64,000 nucleotides of DNA from a virus, in the IMG/VR virus record IMGVR_UViG_3300047509_000221, positions 1-64,000 of that record; one strand, written 5' to 3'. Below, in pieces: positions 30,919 through 38,075 of this stretch. Each line of letters begins with the position of its first letter. Position 1 is the stretch's first letter. Position numbers and translations under genes: made by a program. The notes beneath the pieces are model-generated. The model worked only from the letters and a program-made list of their open reading frames with translations, made no database searches and had not been told where the DNA came from.

Positions 30919-31949
30919 ACGTACTGCTGACCGAGGGCTTCGACATGTACAATGGGACCGGTGCCAACACCGGTCTCCAGTCCAGATGGACAGTTGCGAG
31001 CGCAGGTGGATCAATGTCCATGACCACGGGGCGCTTTGGCGGCCAGTGTCTCGCACTGGCAGACAGCACTGGCAGCACCGAGGCGGTGCGGAAGCAGCTC
31101 ACCTCGTCAATGGTCAATTTCTCTTGGGGGTTTGCCTACAAGCAGGACTCTCTCTCAGCTATCGGCAACCAGCCATTTGCGTACGTGTTGGACAGCGCAA
31201 ACGGCGTGCAGCTCTCTCTTTACATTGCCTCCACTGGCGTGGTCACACTCTACAGGGGCAACGGTGCCACGGCCATTATTACATCGGCTGTTGGTGTAAT
31301 CGCTCTCTCCACGTGGGCCTACATTGAGTTGTTTGGTAAGATCGACGGGACCACGGGCACTGCTGAATTGTGGATAAATGGTGTCCAAATCGGCACCTTC
31401 AGCGGTAACACGCTGGCCACGGCCAACGTCAATATGCAGGGCATCGAATTCGCTGCGCCGGATGCCTCAGGCAGCGGCAACAATGCCTACTTTGATGATG
31501 TATTCCTGACCGACACGGCGGCTCGCGTCGGGGAGCGCCGCATCGAGACCCTGCGTCCGGCTGCCGACAACACGGCGATCTGGGTCCCGAACAGCGGTGT
31601 CACCAATTTCAGCAGAGTCAACGAGACGACCGTGGACGGCGACACCAGCTACGTCTCCTCGTCGAACGTGGGCGACAAGGATCTCTACACGCTGAGTGCA
31701 CTGAGCAGCACCCCGGCGTCGATCGATGCCGTGAATGTTGTGTCGTTTGCCGAGAAGACGGACGCCACCACGCGCACACTCTTCAACTCAGTGCAGAGCG
31801 CCGGCACCAACAGTGACGGCTCTGCCTTCGCCCTGGCAGCCAGCTACGGGCGCTTTGACAGGCTAATCCAGACTGACCCGAATGGAGGCGGTGCCTGGAC
31901 GGCCAGTCGAGTCAACGGTCTATTCATTGGTCCGAAGGTGGCTTCGTAG
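30915..31949 (+). CDS. Tail fibre-like jelly-roll protein, paralogue of the 24732 gene (344 aa)
   Basis: LTEGFDMYNGTGANTG, YIELFGKIDGTTGTAELWIN and NNAYFDDVFLTDTAARVG show the lectin-like strand order. The C-terminal half has GDTSYVSSSNVGDKDLYTLS and PNGGGAWTASRVNGLFIGPK, which parallels the protein at 24732-25805 (EDLYTMNPN, HSGVGWVSADLNAIQAG). The two flank the tip-complex genes. GTGA overlap with the tip gene. Confidence 0.75.
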   Translation: MNVLLTEGFDMYNGTGANTGLQSRWTVASAGGSMSMTTGRFGGQCLALADSTGSTEAVRKQLTSSMVNFSWGFAYKQDSLSAIGNQPFAYVLDSANGVQLSLYIASTGVVTLYRGNGATAIITSAVGVIALSTWAYIELFGKIDGTTGTAELWINGVQIGTFSGNTLATANVNMQGIEFAAPDASGSGNNAYFDDVFLTDTAARVGERRIETLRPAADNTAIWVPNSGVTNFSRVNETTVDGDTSYVSSSNVGDKDLYTLSALSSTPASIDAVNVVSFAEKTDATTRTLFNSVQSAGTNSDGSAFALAASYGRFDRLIQTDPNGGGAWTASRVNGLFIGPKVAS

Positions 31950-32411
31950 ATGCCGACACTCGGAAACTTCACACTGTTCGACGCGGCGCTCGCCAAGATC
32001 ATGAACGCGGCTGGGCCGATCAATCTGACAAGCGGCACGATCAAGGCCGTGTTGACGACGAACTCACAGGCGCTCTCCCACAGTTTCGTGGGCGCGAGCG
32101 GGAACGCACGCTACGCCGACCTCACCGCCGAACTCGCAACTGCGAGTGGCTACACTAACGGGGGCGTTGCACTCAGTGGTCTATCAATAGCTGGCGCCAG
32201 CAATCTCTGGTACTGGACCGCCGCCCCATGGAGCTGGACACTGAGCGGCTCCATTGTCTTCAAGTACTGTGTCTTGTTCGACTTTGCCGCCACGAACAAG
32301 GACCTGCTTGCCTTCGTGGACATGGACACTGGCGGAACAAACATAACGGCAGTTGCCGGGGCTCTCCAGTACACGCCGGGCGCCAGCGGCATCTTTGATT
32401 GGATACAGTAG
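31950..32411 (+). CDS. Tail fibre-associated protein (153 aa)
   Basis: MPTLGNFTLFDAALAKIMNA and GTIKAVLTTNSQALSHSFVG, then RYADLTAELATASGY and YCVLFDFAATNKDLLAFVDM, match a small beta-rich protein common next to phage tail fibre genes, probably part of the distal fibre or a tip decoration. The ATG directly follows the previous TAG. No enzymatic motif. Confidence 0.7.
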   Translation: MPTLGNFTLFDAALAKIMNAAGPINLTSGTIKAVLTTNSQALSHSFVGASGNARYADLTAELATASGYTNGGVALSGLSIAGASNLWYWTAAPWSWTLSGSIVFKYCVLFDFAATNKDLLAFVDMDTGGTNITAVAGALQYTPGASGIFDWIQ

Positions 32412-32412
32412 G

Positions 32413-33399
32413 ATGGCAGGTCCCTTCTTCAACAACGTGAAGTCAGTCGCCTCCGGGACGCCAGGGACCGGAGCATTCGTCGTGGGCGCGACCGTTCTGG
32501 GTGCCCAGGGGTGGGCCATTGTGGCTCCCGGCTGGATTGGGCTCGTTCGCTATGACGACGGCTCCGCTGCCGAGGAGTCCTACGGCTACTGGAACGGCAC
32601 CCAGATCACGAGACCTGCCAACGGCTTCGTCTGGAGCACGACCAGCTCACAGCTCAGCCTGTCCTCATCGGCCACTGCGACACTCGTCACGGACGGGGCA
32701 GAGGCACAACCGCACGTCGGGACAGTGCCGTGGCGTGGTGGCTCCACGATGTATGGCTCCGCGAGCAGCATCATCGGCGGTCTCGCGATCACCGTCGCCG
32801 GCACAGGGGCCGCTGTCTCTCTGGCCACCACCAACTTCCTGACGCAGCAACCGCGCATCCAGTACACGTCGCTGACAACTGCTAACGCGCAGGGAGGATG
32901 GTCAGCCACCACTGCGCAGCTTCTCTACTCTACCACTGCCGGTGCGGGCGGCGGCGAGTATGTCATGCGCTTCGGTGCGTCACAGCTGCCAACAGGGCCA
33001 CGCCTATTCATGGGTCTGACGACGGTCACTTTCGTCGGCAGCACTGGCGAGCCCTCAGCTCTCGCTGCCAGCATCATCGGATTCACTAAGGACAGCACCG
33101 ACACCAATATCCAATTCCTCACGAAGGACGGAACCACCGCTCACAAGATCGACACTGGCATTCCTCTCGCGGCAAATGGTTGGTACGAGGCTAGTGTCTG
33201 GTTCGATCCTGGCGGAGGCAAGGCTTACGGCCTGCTCGTCAGACTCGACACCGGCGACATCTGGTACGGAACCACCACTTCCAATCTCCCCGCCAACGGG
33301 TCTCTCTTCTTCCCGATGATGATTGGTGGCCTCAGCAGCACGACTGGCACCGCCATGATTATTCACATGGGGAGTCTGTGGCTGCGCAACGGGACCTAG
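32413..33399 (+). CDS. Putative tail fibre / receptor-binding protein (328 aa)
   Basis: MAGPFFNNVKSVASGTPGTG, RYDDGSAAEESYGYW and ITRPANGFVWSTTSSQLSLS form a small N-terminal domain I know from the start of phage tail proteins. The C-terminal 230 residues read as a jelly-roll (YVMRFGASQLPTGPRLFMGL, NGWYEASVWFDPGG, YGLLVRLDTGDIWYG). Position at the end of the tail block fits a receptor-binding protein. Confidence 0.7.
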   Translation: MAGPFFNNVKSVASGTPGTGAFVVGATVLGAQGWAIVAPGWIGLVRYDDGSAAEESYGYWNGTQITRPANGFVWSTTSSQLSLSSSATATLVTDGAEAQPHVGTVPWRGGSTMYGSASSIIGGLAITVAGTGAAVSLATTNFLTQQPRIQYTSLTTANAQGGWSATTAQLLYSTTAGAGGGEYVMRFGASQLPTGPRLFMGLTTVTFVGSTGEPSALAASIIGFTKDSTDTNIQFLTKDGTTAHKIDTGIPLAANGWYEASVWFDPGGGKAYGLLVRLDTGDIWYGTTTSNLPANGSLFFPMMIGGLSSTTGTAMIIHMGSLWLRNGT

Positions 33400-33402
33400 T
33401 AC

Positions 33403-33795
33403 ATGAGCTGGGGCTACGCAGGATGGGGCGCGGTCAGATGGGCCGCTGGCAATGGCGCAAATGCCGGCGTCAGCTACACCCCTGGGCAGGCAATTGTCAC
33501 CTTCACCGGACAGGCACCCGGCAGCGTCAGCTACCAGTTCCCGGCTGACCGCGTCTCGTGGATTGGTCTCGAGGCGATGCACGCCGGAGTCGCCAAGGCA
33601 AAGGCATCGTGGATTGGTCTCGAGGTGATGCGCACCACCGCCACGGTGCCGACCGGGGCAGTGGTCTCGTGGATTGGTGTGGAGGCAATGCACAGGGGCG
33701 TGGCGGCGGCACTCGTGACGTGGATTGGCGTGGAGGTCCTCCGCAGCATCCTCTCAGTCTCCAATGACTCGAACTACACCTCGATCATCTGGTAA
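33403..33795 (+). CDS. Small tail protein with tandem WIGxE repeats (130 aa)
   Basis: The N-terminus is Gly/Ala/Trp-rich (MSWGYAGWGAVRWAAGNG). The C-terminal half contains four repeats built on SWIGLEAM, SWIGLEVM, SWIGVEAM and TWIGVEVL, spaced 19-22 residues. Each looks like a strand. The layout recalls the N-terminal repeats of the DUF2460 protein at 25807, with different wording. It is the last structural gene before the lysis region. Confidence 0.65.
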   Translation: MSWGYAGWGAVRWAAGNGANAGVSYTPGQAIVTFTGQAPGSVSYQFPADRVSWIGLEAMHAGVAKAKASWIGLEVMRTTATVPTGAVVSWIGVEAMHRGVAAALVTWIGVEVLRSILSVSNDSNYTSIIW

Positions 33796-33864
33796 TAGGT
33801 AATTTAACGTATTGAGGGCTACGCTCTCCATGGGCCGCTGCCGCGTGATTTTAGGGAGTGACTT

Positions 33865-34275
33865 GTGGGGACTGTGCCGGCATGGATAGCCATTGCACTG
33901 ACGTCGCTGACAATGCTGGGGGCCTGCGTGGCCTACATTCACATGCTCGTGGCTGGTGTGGAGAGTAGAATCAGCACCCAGCGAGAGTGGACTGACCAGA
34001 AAGTCAGCGAGGTCAGGAGCGAACTCAAGAAGGGCATCGAGGACGAGGCCAGCGAGCGCAGGCGAGAGCACGAGAGGTTCGAGGACTTGCTCGAGAGCTT
34101 TCGGGCCGTGGGAACTGCAGTCACCAGCGTCTCCGACGGAGTAAAGCACCTGGGAGAGCGCTTCGACGACAACCGCCGCAGCACCGACCGGGCACTGGAC
34201 GAGATCAAGCACGGCATGCGTCAGATGGACGCCAAGATAAGCAGCAGGGGAGACAGTGGTGCAGCTAGTAGCTAG
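33865..34275 (+). CDS. Membrane-anchored coiled-coil protein (136 aa)
   Basis: A hydrophobic N-terminus (WIAIALTSLTMLGACVAYIH) is followed by a highly charged coiled coil (REWTDQKVSEVRSELKKGIE and on to the end). The GTG start has AGGGAG upstream. It overlaps the holin candidate and lies in the lysis region, so it may be a holin partner or antiholin. Confidence 0.65.
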   Translation: MGTVPAWIAIALTSLTMLGACVAYIHMLVAGVESRISTQREWTDQKVSEVRSELKKGIEDEASERRREHERFEDLLESFRAVGTAVTSVSDGVKHLGERFDDNRRSTDRALDEIKHGMRQMDAKISSRGDSGAASS

Positions 34276-34510
34276 ACTTCGGGCCCACCTCGTCGACGAC
34301 TGGCATGAGGCTCTCAAGTGGTCCAGCGTGCGCCTGCACCTGGCAGTAATCGCCCTCAACACTCTCTTCGCCGCCATGCCGGTACTGGACCCCTCCATTG
34401 CCGCTGTCCTGCCCAAGTGGCTCCAGAGCCCGATGATCGGCATCTACGCCTCGATCGCGCTTGCCCTGCGCATGACCAAGCTCAAGTCTTCCACACCGCC
34501 CAGTGCCTGA
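34256..34510 (+). CDS. Putative holin (84 aa)
   Basis: DWHEALKWSSVRLHLAVIAL then NTLFAAMPVLDPSIAAVLP, WLQSPMIGIYASIALALRM give two hydrophobic segments around an amphipathic turn. I know this layout from small proteins next to phage lysozymes. It overlaps the lysozyme gene by eight bases. The call is context plus topology; no functional motif exists for holins. Confidence 0.65.
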   Translation: MVQLVARLRAHLVDDWHEALKWSSVRLHLAVIALNTLFAAMPVLDPSIAAVLPKWLQSPMIGIYASIALALRMTKLKSSTPPSA

Positions 34511-35054
34511 CGAGAAGCAGGGCACTCCGGCTCCCCCGGACCCGTCGCTCCGGAAGCGGGGGGCCATCGCGATTGCCGTTGTCGCCATGTGCGGCCTGAC
34601 CAGCGCATGGGAGGGCGAGCGCCTTCACCCGTACCGAGACAAGATCGGCACTGGGCACCCAATGACCGTCTGCCGGGGTGACACCAATGTCCCCATGCAC
34701 GTGTACACACACGAGGAGTGCGGACTGGTGCTTGCCGGCGAGGCACGCACAAAGTGGCTTCCGGCCGTGCAGAAACTCATGCCCCACATCGACCAGGACC
34801 CCTACATGTGGGCGGCCTACGGAGACTTCGCCTACAATGCCGGCATCGGCTCGAGCCGAAGGCACACCGGTCTGGCAGGAAGCAGGATACCAGCACTCTA
34901 CAACTCTGGGCACAAGGTCGAGGCCTGTCACGAGATGGAGCGGTACAAATTCGGCGACCACAAATTTCTGCCCGGACTGTACCACCGTCGAGTCGGCGAC
35001 CAGTGGCGCATCGGCGAGGTCGAGCTCTGCCTGATGCCATTCCCCAAGAATTAG
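34503..35054 (+). CDS. Endolysin: GH24 (T4-type) lysozyme with N-terminal membrane segment
   Basis: A hydrophobic stretch AIAIAVVAMCGLTSAW (about residues 21-36) precedes the catalytic Glu of SAWEGERLHPYRDKIG. The usual Glu, Asp and Thr can be placed at about 37, 46 and 55, with a three-residue insertion before the Thr. FAYNAGIGSSRR and EMERYKFGDHKFLPGLYHRR fit the phage lysozyme family. The N-terminal segment with Gly/Ala suggests a signal-arrest-release endolysin that reaches the periplasm by the Sec system. It cleaves peptidoglycan at lysis. Confidence 0.88.
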   Translation: MPDEKQGTPAPPDPSLRKRGAIAIAVVAMCGLTSAWEGERLHPYRDKIGTGHPMTVCRGDTNVPMHVYTHEECGLVLAGEARTKWLPAVQKLMPHIDQDPYMWAAYGDFAYNAGIGSSRRHTGLAGSRIPALYNSGHKVEACHEMERYKFGDHKFLPGLYHRRVGDQWRIGEVELCLMPFPKN

Positions 35055-35082
35055 GGGCCAGCGTCGCCACGACACTGGCCCC
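35054..35082 (+). terminator. Hairpin at lysozyme stop
   Basis: GGGGCCAG begins with the last base of the lysozyme stop codon and pairs with CTGGCCCC over a 13-base loop. It marks the end of the 27-kb rightward structural and lysis transcript. Confidence 0.65.
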
Positions 35083-35091
35083 TGCTCTGGA

Positions 35092-35129
35092 GAGCGGGCG
35101 CGATGGGGGTGGGGAGTGAACGCCCGCTC
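35092..35129. terminator. Second hairpin between convergent lysis genes
   Basis: GAGCGGGCG pairs with CGCCCGCTC over a 20-base loop, in the gap between the rightward lysozyme and the leftward spanin genes. It could serve either direction. Confidence 0.5.
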
Positions 35130-35173
35130 GCCGGGCTAAACTACTGGCAGCGCGGTGAGTTTCTCCTCAGCGC

Positions 35174-35530
35174 CTATTTATTTTTCGGGGTAGTGTCCGT
35201 CTCTCGCTGGAGGAGCACGCCGCGCATCTCCTGCACCCTGCGCCAGCCCTCGCGGCCCCACTCTGGCTCGTCCACCGTGATCCACTTGAAGAGGGCGTCC
35301 GCCGTCGAGGCGTCTAGGAAGCTCTGCAGAGCGGTGCGGAGCGCGGCGGCCCCTACCCCCGTGGGCGGTAGTGGCTCGTCCTGGAGAGCCTCTCGAGCGA
35401 CCGCTGGAGCGGTCTCAGTGCGTGGGGGCGCGGTAGGCAGCCCCGGCGAGGGTGTCCCTGAGGTCGACGTCGTCGTTCCGCAGGCCGACAGCAGTAGTGC
35501 CGCCCCGCTGACCAGTACGAGTGCTCGCAT
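35174..35530 (-). CDS. Putative outer-membrane spanin lipoprotein (o-spanin)
   Basis: MRALVLVSGAALLLSAC is a lipoprotein signal with lipobox LSAC. The mature part is Pro/Thr-rich (TPSPGLPTAPPRTE) and then helical. GAGGAGG precedes the ATG. It starts inside the gene at 35415-35918 in another frame, the nested arrangement of Rz/Rz1. At 118 residues it is longer than Rz1 (about 60). Both spanin genes run opposite to the lysozyme. Confidence 0.7.
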   Translation of the reverse strand: MRALVLVSGAALLLSACGTTTSTSGTPSPGLPTAPPRTETAPAVAREALQDEPLPPTGVGAAALRTALQSFLDASTADALFKWITVDEPEWGREGWRRVQEMRGVLLQRETDTTPKNK

Positions 35531-35918
35531 TCTTGCCTCCTCTGCATGAGGCCGCGCCGAGCCGGTAGGCCGCGTCACGGCTGGCGGACCCTGCCGCCCT
35601 GATCTCGTCGAGATACCCAGCCTCGTCCTGGCTGGTCGCCAGTTTCTCGGACTGGCACTGTGCCAGCGCCGGGCGCCAGCTGGTGTTCACGATGTTGACG
35701 TCGTAGGCCAGCTGCTCGGTGTGGCCCTGTCGCTGCGCGGCAGTCACCTGCGCGGCGACGCTGTTCTGGAGTTTCTCGAGCCGGTGCCCGAGGCCCCAGG
35801 GCATCTTCCGCTCGTTGAGCTCTGCCGTTGTCACGCCGGCACCGAAGACGACGATGGCGGCGATGATTCCGATGGTGCTCTTGAGGGCTCCCAGCGGCCC
35901 GAGTGGAATTCCGAACAT
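35415..35918 (-). CDS. Putative inner-membrane spanin (i-spanin)
   Basis: MFGIPLGPLGALKSTIGIIA with IAAIVVFGAGVTTAEL gives one N-terminal membrane helix. The rest is a periplasmic helical domain (RLEKLQNSVAAQVTAAQRQG, QCQSEKLATSQDEAGYLDEI) with two cysteines. AGGAGA lies eight bases before the ATG. Its 3' part overlaps the o-spanin frame by 116 bases. Together they would fuse inner and outer membranes in the last step of lysis. Confidence 0.72.
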   Translation of the reverse strand: MFGIPLGPLGALKSTIGIIAAIVVFGAGVTTAELNERKMPWGLGHRLEKLQNSVAAQVTAAQRQGHTEQLAYDVNIVNTSWRPALAQCQSEKLATSQDEAGYLDEIRAAGSASRDAAYRLGAASCRGGKNASTRTGQRGGTTAVGLRNDDVDLRDTLAGAAYRAPTH

Positions 35919-35974
35919 CAGTGGTCTCCTGTCCGCCGCCACCCTACCCTCCACCGCGCGCGAGACCAAGGGGC

Positions 35975-36003
35975 TTTACTCTTGGGTCAATGGGGCGTAT
36001 TGG
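35975..36003 (+). promoter_or_regulatory. Rightward promoter TTTACT-17-TATTGG
   Basis: TTTACT, a 17-base spacer and TATTGG lie about 23 bases before the small gene at 36026. The same -35 word appears in leftward promoters at 2.4, 7.5, 55.2 and 57.0 kb. Confidence 0.55.
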
Positions 36004-36025
36004 AGGAGGGCCGAGGAGATTTGCA

Positions 36026-36190
36026 TTGACGACCAAGACCTACAGTCCCGAGTTTCTGGCCAAGATCGACGAGTACGTCCGCGTCGAGACTGCCAAGGAT
36101 GCGCGACTGGGCCGTTTCATCAACGGCGAGGCCAACAAGGCCCACGATGAGGGCCGCCTCGAGGAGTGGTACGAGGAAGTCACCCGCTAA
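36026..36190 (+). CDS. Hypothetical small helical protein (54 aa), TTG start
   Basis: A TTG after GAGGAG gives LTTKTYSPEFLAKIDEYVRV, then DARLGRFINGEANKAHDEGR and EEWYEEVTR. An upstream ATG would start before the likely transcription start. No family is recognised. It sits between a promoter and the helicase gene and is probably co-transcribed with it. Confidence 0.6.
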   Translation: MTTKTYSPEFLAKIDEYVRVETAKDARLGRFINGEANKAHDEGRLEEWYEEVTR

Positions 36191-36222
36191 ATCAAGCATC
36201 AATCCGAGACAGGAGAGAGCAA

Positions 36223-37815
36223 GTGAACACCGCCGAGATCACCGCCCCCTGCACCTTCGTCCCGTCGCCGCAGCAGGCAGCCTACTTCGACTGGCTGCAG
36301 AACGGTCGCGGCTCCGCCATCATGGAGGCCGTCGCCGGGGCGGGGAAGACCACCACTCTCATCGAGGGTGCCGAGCGGATGGTCGGCTCGGTCACGTTCG
36401 TGGCCTTCAACAACAAGATCGCCAGGGAGATCGGCGAGAAGCTGGTCGCCCGTGGTCACCAGACATACGGGCGCAGCGGCAAGGCCGCCCGGACCTTCCA
36501 CTCCGTCGGTTTCAAGATGCTCCGTGAGACCTTCCCGCAGGCCCCGTGGGCACGTGACCCGAAGGATGCCCAGTACCTCACCGACAAGAAGGTCATCCGC
36601 ATCTGCGAGAAGCTGATCTTCGAGAAGCAGCGCCGCGATCTCGAGGGCCTCGAGGCCGCCGTTGCCAGCATGGTCGGCATGGCCAAGAACCGGGGCATCG
36701 GCGTGTTCTGCGCGATCGACGACGAGCACGAGTGGCGCCAGATGGTCGACCACTTCGCCCTCGACGAGGCACTCCCGGAGGGCAAGGAGGACATGGTCCC
36801 GCAGCTGATCAAGATGGCGCAGATCTGCCTGAAGAGGTCGACGGAACAGTTCATGGACTGCATCGACTACGACGACATGATCTATCTGCCGCTGGTCCGG
36901 AACCTCCGCGTGAAGTGGCAGAGCGACTGGGTTCTCATCGACGAGGCCCAGGACACCAACCCAACCCGCCGCGCGATCGCGAAGAAGATGCTGCGGCCCG
37001 GCGGACGCCTCGTCGCGGTGGGCGACCCCCATCAGGCGATCTACGGCTTCACCGGAACCGACAACAACTCGCTCGAGCAGATCGCCGAGGAGTTCGGCTG
37101 CCGCCGACTGCCCCTGACCGTCACGTACCGCTGCCCGAAGGCGGTGGTCCGCGTCGCCCACAACTACGTCGACCACATCCAGGCGCACGAGTCCGCGCCG
37201 GAGGGCACCGTCGAGCACTACCAGTACGCCGATGTCCTGGACCACGTGCAGCTGGGCGACGCCGTCCTCTGCCGGTTCAACAAGTACCTCGTCTCGCTGG
37301 TATTCCGCCTCATCCGGGGCGGAGTCGCCGCCAAGATCGAGGGTCGGGCCATCGGCAGCGGCCTCGTCAAGCTGGCAACCCGCTGGAAGTCCATCAAGAC
37401 GCTCAACGCTCTCGAGGCCAAGCTGACGGAGCACAACGAGCGGGAGATCGCGAAGGCCAAGGTCCGCGACGACGACCGCAAGATCGACGAGCTCAACGAT
37501 CGCCACGAGACCATGCAGGTCCTCATCGAGCGGGCGCGGGAGCAGGGTCTGTCGACGGTGGCCGAGCTCTCCACGATGATCATGAGCATCTTCGAGGACG
37601 CCGAGCGGCTGGGGGACACCAGCAAGATCGTGACCCTGTGCTCCGTCCACCGGTCGAAGGGCCTGGAGTGGGAGCGGGTCCACGTCCTCGGCCTCAACGA
37701 GGTGATGCCCGCCCGCTGCAGCCGCGCGTGGCAGGAGGCCCAGGAGCTCAACCTGCAGTACGTTGCGGTGACCCGCGCGAAGTCCGAGCTCCACATAGTT
37801 GGGGGCCTCGCCTAG
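36223..37815 (+). CDS. UvrD/Rep-type superfamily 1 DNA helicase (530 aa)
   Basis: Walker A is EAVAGAGKTTT (about 35-45); motif Ia has VTFVAFNNKIA; motif II is WVLIDEAQDTNP; motif III has RLVAVGDPHQAIYGFTG; motif IV-V has LTVTYRCPKAV and VTLCSVHRSKGLEWERV; motif VI is NLQYVAVTRAKSELHIV. All helicase motifs are present, so it should be active. The GTG start follows AGGAGAG. A second SF1 helicase is encoded at 43744. Likely used in replication, recombination or repair of phage DNA. Confidence 0.93.
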   Translation: MNTAEITAPCTFVPSPQQAAYFDWLQNGRGSAIMEAVAGAGKTTTLIEGAERMVGSVTFVAFNNKIAREIGEKLVARGHQTYGRSGKAARTFHSVGFKMLRETFPQAPWARDPKDAQYLTDKKVIRICEKLIFEKQRRDLEGLEAAVASMVGMAKNRGIGVFCAIDDEHEWRQMVDHFALDEALPEGKEDMVPQLIKMAQICLKRSTEQFMDCIDYDDMIYLPLVRNLRVKWQSDWVLIDEAQDTNPTRRAIAKKMLRPGGRLVAVGDPHQAIYGFTGTDNNSLEQIAEEFGCRRLPLTVTYRCPKAVVRVAHNYVDHIQAHESAPEGTVEHYQYADVLDHVQLGDAVLCRFNKYLVSLVFRLIRGGVAAKIEGRAIGSGLVKLATRWKSIKTLNALEAKLTEHNEREIAKAKVRDDDRKIDELNDRHETMQVLIERAREQGLSTVAELSTMIMSIFEDAERLGDTSKIVTLCSVHRSKGLEWERVHVLGLNEVMPARCSRAWQEAQELNLQYVAVTRAKSELHIVGGLA

Positions 37816-37823
37816 TGGCCGCA

Positions 37824-37849
37824 CCGCGCTCAGGCTACTCTGAGCGCGG
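37824..37849 (+). terminator. Strong hairpin after helicase gene
   Basis: CCGCGCTCAG pairs perfectly with CTGAGCGCGG over a six-base loop. There is no T-run, and the last bases abut the tRNA-like element, so it could also separate that RNA from the helicase message. Confidence 0.6.
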
Positions 37850-37948
37850 ACACTGGGTGCCAGAGAGGCCTAATGGTGAGAGACGTCAAGACACTCGGGC
37901 ATGCCTTGAACCGGGTGCCGTGGGTTCGAACCCCACTCCAGATGTCCA
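37848..37948 (+). ncRNA. tRNA-like element with canonical T-arm and long acceptor-like stem
   Basis: A textbook T-arm is present (GTGGG, loop TTCGAAC, CCCAC). Just outside it, GGACA and CTGGG on the 5' side pair with CCAG and TGTCC on the 3' side around one bulged A, giving a stem of about ten pairs; a CCA follows TGTC. D-arm-like AGAGAGGCCTAATGG and a GTCAAGA loop (would-be CAA anticodon, Leu) are visible, but the anticodon stem pairs only three bases. A long variable arm GGCA/TGCC is possible. It may be a degenerate class II tRNA, a tRNA-like RNA, or an attP-like tRNA remnant. No integrase is seen nearby. Confidence 0.45.
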
Positions 37949-38041
37949 CTTACTCGAGGATGGGGAGAACGCCGTGACATACCACGAGGCCACCCGCTAG
38001 GAGCGGATGATCATATCTCTACGCTAAGAGACGTTTCTTGA

Positions 38042-38074
38042 GAGACCCCGGCGCTGCTCCAGTTCCGGGGTCTC
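38042..38074. terminator. Bidirectional terminator between convergent helicase genes
   Basis: GAGACCCCGG and CCGGGGTCTC form a perfect ten-pair stem with a 13-base loop. It lies two bases from the stop of the leftward SNF2-type gene and downstream of the rightward helicase unit, so it can serve both. Confidence 0.75.
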
Positions 38075-38075
38075 G

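Noticed and set aside
37848-37948. Selenocysteine tRNA or tmRNA
   Set aside because: The D-arm lacks the six-pair stem of tRNA-Sec, the would-be UCA anticodon lacks U33, and there is no tag-peptide frame for tmRNA.
36732-38000. Rightward open frame over the helicase continuing to 38000, ending in a short MTYHEATR-like piece
   Set aside because: The first part is Arg/Pro shadow of the helicase. The last codons after GTG near 37974 resemble the end of the gene at 36026 (both end in a Thr-Arg stop) but are too short to call a gene.
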